Below, one piece after another: positions 21,074-22,973 of a stretch of DNA of 22,973 nt. The number at the start of each line of letters is the position of its first letter. Positions within the stretch are counted from its first letter, which is position 1. Source of the stretch: a bacterium (GTDB lineage: Bacteria > Patescibacteriota > Minisyncoccia > Minisyncoccales > GCA-002788555); the NCBI GenBank assembly GCA_021158595.1, contig JAGGUF010000003.1:1-22973 (forward strand), given 5' to 3'. Both the position numbers and the translations under genes were made by a program. Below the pieces are notes generated by a model. That model made no database searches. It worked only from the letters and a program-made list of their open reading frames with translations, and was not told the DNA's origin.

Positions 21074-22165
21074 ATGCCTGTCCTTTATCGAAAATATAGA
21101 CCCAAAACCTTTTCCGAGATTATCGGGCAGGAATATGTGGTTAAAACCCTAACCAATGCTATTTCTATGGGAAGAATTTCTCATGCCTATTTGTTTTATG
21201 GAACCCGGGGGGTAGGTAAAACCACTATAGCCCGTTTATTAGCCAAGGCAGTAAATTGCCAAAATAGGAAAGATGGAGAATATGAACCTTGCAATCAGTG
21301 TATTTCTTGTTATGAAATTAATGAAGGAAACGCTTTAGACCTAATAGAGATTGATGCTGCCTCTAATCGAGGAATTGATGAGATAAGGAATTTAAAGGAA
21401 GGAATTAATATTGTTCCGGTTAAATCAAAATATAAGGTTTATATAATCGATGAGGCTCATCAATTAACAAAGGAGGCCTCAAATGCCCTTCTAAAGACCT
21501 TAGAGGAACCACCCCAACATGCTATTTTTATCTTATGCACCACTGAGTTTTCAAAAATCCTTCCTACTATTGCCTCCCGTTGTCAACGATTTGAATTTAA
21601 GAAGTTAACCCTTCCTCAGATTGTGAAAAGACTTGAATTTATTTGTTCTTCTGAGGGGGTGAAGGCAGAAGAAGAGGCATTGGAAATAATAGCCAGAGCG
21701 GCTGAAGGTTCTAGCCGTGATGCTGAAAGTCTTTTGAATGAGGTAATTAATCTTCAACCAGATATAATAAAGAAGAAAACAGTGGAAGAGATTTTGGGAA
21801 TTGTTGGGGTTGAATCTGTCTCAAGGTTGGTGGAATTTTTTATTAAAAAAGAAAAAAAGAAGGCTCTTGAGTATTTAGATCAGATTTTTCAAAGAGGGAT
21901 CGATGTTGAAAATTTTTCCAAAAGGCTAATCTCTTACCTAAGAGATCTCTTGTTGGTAAAGATTAATCCTGAAATTTTTGATAAAAATAATATTTTTACA
22001 AAAGAAGAGAGGGAAGAGTTAAAAAGGCAGATGAAGGAGTTTTCAGAGGATGATTTAAAAAAAATTCTTAAGATTTTCCTTGAGGCTCAGCAAGAGATTA
22101 AATGGGCAGAACTTCCCCAGTTGCCCTTAGAATTAGCCACCATTGAGGTTATTGATAACCTTTAA
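21074..22165 (+). CDS. dnaX: DNA polymerase III subunit gamma/tau, short (gamma-like) form
   Basis: This is the ATPase of the sliding-clamp loader. The 363-residue protein starts PVLYRKYRPKTFSEIIGQEYV. Walker A is GTRGVGKTT, a four-cysteine zinc module lies in VNCQN...PCNQCISC, and DAASNRGIDEIR, Walker B VYIIDEAHQLT and the SRC motif ASRCQRFEF follow. The helical collar (YLRDLLLVKINPE onward) ends the protein. The tau-specific C-terminal domains that bind DnaB and polymerase alpha are absent, so only a gamma-like product is possible from this frame. An ATG nine codons earlier (21047) is rejected because it overlaps the promoter. A weak AACC/GGTT hairpin with six T follows the stop. Confidence 0.95.
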   Translation: MPVLYRKYRPKTFSEIIGQEYVVKTLTNAISMGRISHAYLFYGTRGVGKTTIARLLAKAVNCQNRKDGEYEPCNQCISCYEINEGNALDLIEIDAASNRGIDEIRNLKEGINIVPVKSKYKVYIIDEAHQLTKEASNALLKTLEEPPQHAIFILCTTEFSKILPTIASRCQRFEFKKLTLPQIVKRLEFICSSEGVKAEEEALEIIARAAEGSSRDAESLLNEVINLQPDIIKKKTVEEILGIVGVESVSRLVEFFIKKEKKKALEYLDQIFQRGIDVENFSKRLISYLRDLLLVKINPEIFDKNNIFTKEEREELKRQMKEFSEDDLKKILKIFLEAQQEIKWAELPQLPLELATIEVIDNL

Positions 22166-22172
22166 GGGTTTT

Positions 22173-22973
22173 TTATTTCAAAAATCCGTGTTCTTTATAC
22201 CACCTTACTGCGTCCTTGATAGATTCTGAGAAGGGTCTAAACCTCAAACCAAGTTCACGCTTGGCTTTTTCGTTTGAAAAATAAAATTTGAGTTTATTAA
22301 ACCTGACCATTTCGGGAGTAAGTTTGGGCTTTTTTCCGGTGACTCGAGAAACTCCTAAGAACAAATAAGAGAGAATAGATAAAAACCAGTTTGGAAGACA
22401 GATGAAGGAAGGTCTTTTGCCTAAAACCTTTGCAATTTGTTTTCTTATCTGGTAAAAGGTGAGATTTTCTCCCACCAAAAGATATCTTTCTCCTTTTCTT
22501 CCTCTTTTCCAGGCCTGAATAAGCCCTTCAACTACATCCCTTACATCTACCACCCCTATTCCTCCCTTGATATAAAAAAGGTTCATTGGAAATTTGAAAT
22601 CAAAGGTCATATCCGTTTGGATTTTTCTCTTATCTCCCTGTCCATACATTGATCCTGGACAAACAATTACTGCGTTTAGTCCTCGGGCAATACCTTTGTA
22701 GATTTCTACCTCAGCCAAAAATTTTGTATCACAATAATTTATTCTTAAAGAAAAGAGATTGTAAAGGGTTTCTTCATTTGCCAATTTTCCATTTTCTTCA
22801 GTACCTACTGCCGCAGTAGAACTTACATAAATTAACCTTTTGACTTTATTTTCAAGAGATGCTTTTACCACATTATGGGTTCCTTTTACATTAATATCAT
22901 ATTGAATCTGATTAAGAGCCTTCCAGTAAGAGATTAGTCCTACCAAATGAAAAACCACCTCGCATCCTTTGAC
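22173..22973 (-). CDS. NAD-dependent epimerase/dehydratase (extended SDR), N-terminus beyond window
   Basis: The frame runs off the right edge, so the Rossmann GxxGxxG start is not seen. The visible 266 residues are the rest of an extended SDR. They include VVFHLVG, the NVKGTHNVVKASLENKVKRLIYVSS segment with the active-site Ser-Ser-Thr, the Y-x-x-x-K pair in NYCDTKFLAE, CPGSMYGQGD, and VVDVRDVVEGLIQAW. A C-terminal substrate region ends LRFRPFSESIKDAVRWYKEHGF. It resembles the dihydroflavonol-reductase-like or hopanoid-associated (HpnA-like) sugar epimerase subgroup. The substrate is not determinable. It converges on dnaX with 7 bases between stops. Confidence 0.85.
   Translation of the reverse strand, partial: VKGCEVVFHLVGLISYWKALNQIQYDINVKGTHNVVKASLENKVKRLIYVSSTAAVGTEENGKLANEETLYNLFSLRINYCDTKFLAEVEIYKGIARGLNAVIVCPGSMYGQGDKRKIQTDMTFDFKFPMNLFYIKGGIGVVDVRDVVEGLIQAWKRGRKGERYLLVGENLTFYQIRKQIAKVLGKRPSFICLPNWFLSILSYLFLGVSRVTGKKPKLTPEMVRFNKLKFYFSNEKAKRELGLRFRPFSESIKDAVRWYKEHGFLK

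Overview
The window looks like a piece of an AT-rich, reduced bacterial genome of the Candidate Phyla Radiation (Patescibacteria, perhaps Parcubacteria-like). This is inferred from a VirB2-like two-helix membrane protein with its own signal peptide, small lineage-type membrane and PH-domain proteins, shortened versions of universal proteins (UvrA 839, UvrB 609 and UvrC 393 residues), weak or absent Shine-Dalgarno sites, and repeat-filled intergenic gaps. TGA is used as a stop (truB, uvrC), so there is no sign of the recoded code 25. No rRNA, CRISPR array, transposase or phage gene is visible.

Layout. 1-1803: a SAM methyltransferase and a cysteine-rich pilin-like gene bracketed by inverted composite repeats. 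1804-3490: small minus-strand genes (a conserved hypothetical, a PH-domain membrane protein, a two-helix protein) and a PPP-phosphatase relic. 3610-5976: a family 4-like uracil-DNA glycosylase, tRNA-Ala(GGC) on the minus strand, truB and pyrF. 6011-14110: rsmH, a CAP-domain protein, then uvrB, uvrA and uvrC, a complete but domain-reduced nucleotide excision repair set. 14380-17990: rmuC-rplU converging on recR, then dnaB. 18016-20999: cysS, a small PD-(D/E)XK-like gene, and cysK behind an attenuator. 21010-22973: dnaX diverging from cysK, converging on a partial sugar epimerase gene.

The strongest candidate for an undescribed system is the cysK leader (20878-21037, minus strand). A promoter is followed by a 22-codon reading frame with cysteine at codons 11, 12 and 16. 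After it come four RNA segments that can pair 1:2, 2:3 or 3:4. The 3:4 hairpin is an intrinsic terminator ending 5 bases before the cysK start. This is the architecture of a trp-type ribosome-mediated attenuator that would read Cys-tRNA supply, the product of the cysteinyl-tRNA synthetase encoded nearby.

Other notable points: a uracil-DNA glycosylase that has lost its Fe-S ligands, matched domain losses across UvrA, UvrB and UvrC, about a dozen GC-rich palindromes in five clusters, and -10 boxes so close to start codons that mRNAs should be leaderless or nearly so.
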